From the NCBI GenBank assembly GCA_035633755.1, contig DASQEH010000095.1, positions 93,364 to 157,363 of the forward strand: a DNA stretch of 64,000 nucleotides. Direction: 5' to 3'. Numbering within the stretch: position 1 is the first letter of the stretch; every line of letters starts with the position of its first letter. Shown here piece by piece: positions 60,596-64,000 of the stretch. Made by a program: the position numbers and the translations under genes. The notes under the pieces were generated by a model. It was not told where the DNA came from. It was given only the letters and a program-made list of their open reading frames with translations, and ran no database searches. The stretch comes from DASQEH01 sp035633755. Lineage in GTDB: Bacteria > Actinomycetota > Actinomycetes > Propionibacteriales > Nocardioidaceae.

Positions 60596-62362
60596 GTGTC
60601 CTTGCGCATGTCGACCCTGTTCCTGCGCACGTTGCGTGACGATCCTGCGGACGCCGAGGTGCCGAGCCACCGGCTGTTGCTCCGAGCCGGTTACCTGCGC
60701 CGCGCTGCTCCAGGTATCTACAGCTGGCTGCCACTCGGTTATCGCGTCCTGCGCAACGTCGAACGCATCGTGCGCGAGGAGATGGAGGCGATGGGCGCCC
60801 AGGAGGTGCACTTCCCGGCGCTGCTGCCGCGCGAGCCGTACGAGGCGAGTCATCGGTGGGTGGACTACGGGCCGCAGATCTTCCGCCTCAAGGACCGCAA
60901 GGGCGCTGACTACCTGCTGGGACCGACTCACGAGGAGATGTTCACGCTGCTGGTGAAGGACCTGTACTCCTCGTACAAGGATCTGCCCCTGTGGCTGTAC
61001 CAGATCCAGACAAAGTACCGGGACGAGCAGCGTCCGCGAGCAGGGATCCTCCGCGCCCGTGAGTTCGTCATGAAGGACTCCTATTCGTTCGACGTCGGAG
61101 ACGAGGCGTTCCTGGCCTCGTACGCGGCTCACCGTCAGGCGTACATCAAGATCTTCGACCGGCTCGGGCTGGACTACGTCATCGTCGCCGCCATGTCGGG
61201 GGCGATGGGCGGCTCGGCGAGCGAGGAGTTCCTGGCGACGGCCGAGAACGGAGAGGACACCTATGTCCGGTGTACCGCGTGCGACTATGCAGCCAACGTG
61301 GAGGCCGTGCGCGTCCCCGTACCCGAACCGGTGCCCTTCGAGAGCTTCCCGGCTGCGCACGCCGAGGTGACGCCGGACACCCCCACCATCGAGACCCTCG
61401 TCGACCACCTGAATGCTGCCTTCCCCCGCGACGAGCGCCTCTGGTCGGCGGCTGACACCTTGAAGAACGTGGTGGTGACGCTCGTCCAGCCGGACGGGTC
61501 ACGCGAACCGCTCGCGATCGGTGTCCCCGGTGATCGCGACGTCGACATGAAGCGGCTGGAGGCACAGGTCGAGCCGTCGGCGGTGGAGGCCTTCGGCGAG
61601 GCCGACTTCGCGGCGAATCCGACACTCGTGAAGGGCTACATCGGGCCGGGCGTGCTCGGCACCGAGAAGGCGAGCGGCATCCGCTATCTGCTCGACCCAC
61701 GCGTATCTACGGGAACACGTTGGGTCACCGGCGCTGACACGCCGGGCAGCCACGTGCTCGACCTGGTCGTGGGGAGAGACTTCACCGCCGACGGAACCAT
61801 CGAGGCGGCCGACGTCCGCGATGGCGACGTCTGTCCGAACTGCGGATCCACCCTCGAGACGGCCCGCGGAATCGAGATGGGCCACATCTTCCAGCTGGGG
61901 CGTCGCTTCGCCGAGGCGCTTGGGCTGCAGGTTCTGGACGAGCTCGGCAAGCTGGTCACGGTGACGATGGGCTCCTACGGCATCGGGGTCTCCCGCGCCG
62001 TCGCGGCCATTGTGGAGAACTCTCACGACGAACTCGGCATCGTCTGGCCACGGGAGGTCAGTCCAGCCGACGTCCATGTGGTCGCGACGGGCAAGGACCC
62101 CGCGATCTTCGAGGCGGCGGACCGGCTGGTCGACGGCCTCGAGGAGGCCGGGCTCAGCGTCTTGTACGACGACCGCCCGAAGGTGTCTCCGGGGGTGAAG
62201 TTCAAGGACGCCGAGCTGATCGGAGTGCCCACGATCGCCGTCGTCGGCCGAGGAGTGGCCTCCGGTCAGCTCGAGGTCAAGGACCGGGCACGAGGAGACC
62301 AAGTCGAGGTGGCGATCGCCGATGCGGTCGAGCACCTGGTGGGTGTCGTCCGTGGCGGTTGA
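60596..62362 (+). CDS. proS: Prolyl-tRNA synthetase
   Basis: 588 aa bacterial-type ProRS with editing domain. Class II motif 1 region GIYSWLPLGYRVLRNVERIV, motif 2 around RDEQRPRAGILRAREF, the INS editing insertion about 225-400, motif 3 TMGSYGIGVSRAVAAIVE and a C-terminal anticodon-binding domain (about 490-588). GTG 60596 is chosen: AAGGAG ends 6 nt upstream and homologs begin MLRMS-like; ATG 60608 is the alternative. The HAD gene starts inside its last codons. Confidence 0.95.
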   Translation: MSLRMSTLFLRTLRDDPADAEVPSHRLLLRAGYLRRAAPGIYSWLPLGYRVLRNVERIVREEMEAMGAQEVHFPALLPREPYEASHRWVDYGPQIFRLKDRKGADYLLGPTHEEMFTLLVKDLYSSYKDLPLWLYQIQTKYRDEQRPRAGILRAREFVMKDSYSFDVGDEAFLASYAAHRQAYIKIFDRLGLDYVIVAAMSGAMGGSASEEFLATAENGEDTYVRCTACDYAANVEAVRVPVPEPVPFESFPAAHAEVTPDTPTIETLVDHLNAAFPRDERLWSAADTLKNVVVTLVQPDGSREPLAIGVPGDRDVDMKRLEAQVEPSAVEAFGEADFAANPTLVKGYIGPGVLGTEKASGIRYLLDPRVSTGTRWVTGADTPGSHVLDLVVGRDFTADGTIEAADVRDGDVCPNCGSTLETARGIEMGHIFQLGRRFAEALGLQVLDELGKLVTVTMGSYGIGVSRAVAAIVENSHDELGIVWPREVSPADVHVVATGKDPAIFEAADRLVDGLEEAGLSVLYDDRPKVSPGVKFKDAELIGVPTIAVVGRGVASGQLEVKDRARGDQVEVAIADAVEHLVGVVRGG

Positions 62363-63047
62363 GGCAGTCATCTTCGACTGGGGAGGCACGCTGACGCCGT
62401 GGCGCACCATCGATCCCGTCGATGAGTGGCGCGCGCTCGCCGAGGTGGCGGCGCCGGACCGCGTCGATGACGCCACGAATGCCCTGCTGGAGGCGGCGAC
62501 CACCGTCTGGACCCGGTCGCGGGACGTGCACGCGAGCTCGACGATCGAAGAGATCTGCTCACTCGCAGGCATCGCCTACGACGACGGGCACTGGGCCGGA
62601 TACCGCGCCTTCTGGAACTCTGCGACTACCGCTGACCCCGAGGCCGCGGATGTGTTGGCGGGTTTGCGCCGTCACGGTATCCGTATCGGGGTGCTTTCCA
62701 ACACCGTCTGGCCGCGAGCGTGGCATGAGGAGATCTTCCGGCGCGACGGGCTGGACCGCCTGATCGATGCTGCCGTGTACACGTCCGAGATCCCGTGGAC
62801 GAAACCCGCGCCGGAGGCCTTCCATGCCGCCATGCACGCCGTAGGCGTTGCCGAGCCGGACGCGTGCGTGTTCGTCGGCGACCGGCTGTTCGACGACATC
62901 TACGGCGCGCGCAATGCCGGCATGCGAGCCGTGCACCTTCCGCACAGCGACATCCCCGTCACCCAGGTCGGGCACACCCTCGGGGAACCCGATGCTGTGA
63001 TCCAGCGGCTGTCCGACCTGCCGTCGGTGATCGAGCCCTGGCGCTGA
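62352..63047 (+). CDS. HAD-superfamily hydrolase
   Basis: 231 aa. Motif I IFDWGGTLTPW holds the nucleophile Asp9, but the acid/base Asp two residues later is Gly, a variant also seen in some HAD subfamilies. Motif II IGVLSNT, motif III Lys in EIPWTKPAPEAFH and motif IV VFVGDRLFDDIYGA are present. Cap domain lies between about 15 and 95. GTG 62352 overlaps proS by 11 nt. Phosphatase or dehalogenase-like activity is uncertain because of the missing Asp. Confidence 0.85.
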   Translation: MAVEAVIFDWGGTLTPWRTIDPVDEWRALAEVAAPDRVDDATNALLEAATTVWTRSRDVHASSTIEEICSLAGIAYDDGHWAGYRAFWNSATTADPEAADVLAGLRRHGIRIGVLSNTVWPRAWHEEIFRRDGLDRLIDAAVYTSEIPWTKPAPEAFHAAMHAVGVAEPDACVFVGDRLFDDIYGARNAGMRAVHLPHSDIPVTQVGHTLGEPDAVIQRLSDLPSVIEPWR

Positions 63048-63060
63048 GACCGCCGCACGA

Positions 63061-63516
63061 TCAGGCTTGCGTTACTCCGGGGAAGGCCTGCAACGGCGCT
63101 CCCCACGCCACCTCACGGAGCGCACAGTCGGTCAGCGCGTCGATGACGAACGCCCGCGAGTCGCCGGTCGTGGCCGCAACGGCGTAGGCGTATACCGCAG
63201 CCGTCCGCTCCTCGACGTGCCGCGCCAGCCGAACGCAGTCGGCCTTGCTGGCGACGGCGAACGGCGGCCGATAGCTCGGCTCTGCTGGGACAGGCTCTTC
63301 GCCGAGACGGTGGAGCTGGTCGGACAAGCTGTCCCGGCGCTCTCGGTGCGCGACGTAGGAGGAGTCGACGTCGGCCTGTGTCTCGCTGGGGGCGGCAGTG
63401 CCGGACAGCACGCCGCCGAGCATGCCGTAGGCATAGACAGCCGCGTGCTCGGCCGCCAGGCACTCCTGCAGCGCAGGTGCCGCATCTTGGGGGATGGGCG
63501 CTGGAACGGCGCTCAT
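63061..63516 (-). CDS. DUF4439 ferritin-like domain protein
   Basis: 151 aa, four-helix bundle. The pattern LAAEHAAVYAYGMLGG and, about 75 residues later, HVEERTAAVYAYAVAATTG resembles the two helix pairs of ferritin-like proteins, with Glu/His residues in similar places, but metal binding is unproven. Family is typical of actinobacteria downstream of proS. Overlaps the upstream lipoprotein gene by ATGA. Convergent with the HAD gene. Confidence 0.88.
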   Translation of the reverse strand: MSAVPAPIPQDAAPALQECLAAEHAAVYAYGMLGGVLSGTAAPSETQADVDSSYVAHRERRDSLSDQLHRLGEEPVPAEPSYRPPFAVASKADCVRLARHVEERTAAVYAYAVAATTGDSRAFVIDALTDCALREVAWGAPLQAFPGVTQA

Positions 63517-64000
63517 GGCTGCCAGGCGTCCAGTGAGGCGGCGACCGCATGCGAGGCCGACATCGAGGCCAGCAGGCGAGCCAGCGGGCCGGACTGCGCG
63601 GCCAGGGCGTCTGCGCGACGGGCGGATTGGGCGTCGGCCGCGCCACCGCGCACCTTTGCCAGAACGACCTCTCGGCTGCCGCTCAGTCGGCGCCGGCGTG
63701 GCTGCGGTCGGGGTTCGGGGCTCGTGAGAGCGGCGCGCAGTGCCTCGATGTGCTCGTCCTGCTGAGCGACGAGGCGCTCGAGCGACTGCTTCAGGTCACG
63801 CTGGGCCCGGCCCGCCGCCGCGTACAGCACGAGCAGCGCTGCCTCGTGAGCGCTGGCGCCCTCGACGAGACGCACATCCGTTGCAGGCCCCGCCGCCCCC
63901 GGCGACGCGGCACCGGCCCCAGCGGACGACGTGGGCGTGGGGTTCGCAGCTGGATCGGTTGCGGCTGAGGCACATCCTGCGAGTGCGGCCGCCGCGCCCG
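63513..64000 (-). CDS. Lipoprotein of unknown function (N-terminus outside window)
   Basis: The frame is open to the right edge. The visible start AAAALAGCASA contains a lipobox (LAGC), so only about the first 15-20 residues are missing. An Ala/Pro/Thr-rich linker follows, then helical segments HEAALLVLYAAAGRAQRDLK, SLERLVAQQDEHIEALRAAL and a second helical part ending LASMSASHAVAASLDAWQP. It resembles no enzyme I know; it is co-transcribed with the ferritin-like gene, overlapping it by ATGA. Confidence 0.75.
   Translation of the reverse strand, partial: GAAAALAGCASAATDPAANPTPTSSAGAGAASPGAAGPATDVRLVEGASAHEAALLVLYAAAGRAQRDLKQSLERLVAQQDEHIEALRAALTSPEPRPQPRRRRLSGSREVVLAKVRGGAADAQSARRADALAAQSGPLARLLASMSASHAVAASLDAWQP

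Overview
High-GC, gene-dense actinobacterial chromosome (order Propionibacteriales, for example Nocardioidaceae, is my best guess, but the window does not fix the family). The evidence is the conserved gene order rpsP-khpA-rimM-trmD-rplS-lepB-lepB-rnhB-DUF2469-yraN-yifB-dprA-xerC-(M23)-rpsB-tsf-pyrH-frr-cdsA ... rlmN ... dxr-rseP-ispG ... GNAT ... proS. GTG starts and 4-base stop/start overlaps are frequent. I found no tRNA, rRNA, IS element, prophage or CRISPR array.

Layout. (1) 1-1755: tail of an amidohydrolase and a convergent glutathione-independent formaldehyde dehydrogenase. (2) 2072-17802: translation, RNA-modification and secretion core, from ribosomal protein S16 to CDP-diacylglycerol synthase. 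Several promoters here are followed at once by RNA hairpins, most elaborately ahead of rpsB. (3) 17990-25807: accessory genes (FAD monooxygenase, alpha/beta hydrolase, secreted PLD-like protein) mixed with RNA methyltransferases (SpoU type, RlmN), a LOG-family protein and a RIO-type kinase. The kinase is preceded by an unannotated 21-codon leader ORF and a hairpin that buries its ribosome-binding site. (4) 25958-33434: a degenerate acyl-CoA synthetase, a PEP-dependent dihydroxyacetone kinase operon (dhaK-dhaL-dhaM with a complete fused Enzyme I), and a sulfatase. (5) 33445-50656: a polyamine/diamine uptake and catabolism region. It holds an Lrp regulator, FAD amine oxidoreductase, potD-A-B-C importer, two class III aminotransferases, two aldehyde dehydrogenases, a saccharopine-dehydrogenase-like protein and a glutaryl-CoA-dehydrogenase-like enzyme, with a two-gene ABC exporter and a DUF1697 gene interspersed. 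(6) 50693-54429: dxr-rseP-ispG, two MEP isoprenoid steps flanking a site-2 protease. (7) 54430-64000: a ribbon-helix-helix ORF without a start codon, VOC protein, MFS transporter, sugar dehydrogenase lipoprotein, GNAT, CapA lipoprotein, proS, HAD, DUF4439 ferritin-like protein and the end of a lipoprotein gene.

How it works together: region 5 can be read as putrescine (and perhaps cadaverine) import, transamination and oxidation to GABA or 5-aminovalerate, then GabT/GabD to succinate or glutarate. A GTTRCGGTTG-like element recurs upstream of potD and the diamine aminotransferase, with a near match before the first aldehyde dehydrogenase, which suggests shared control. All functional calls are from sequence recognition only; no searches or folding calculations were run.
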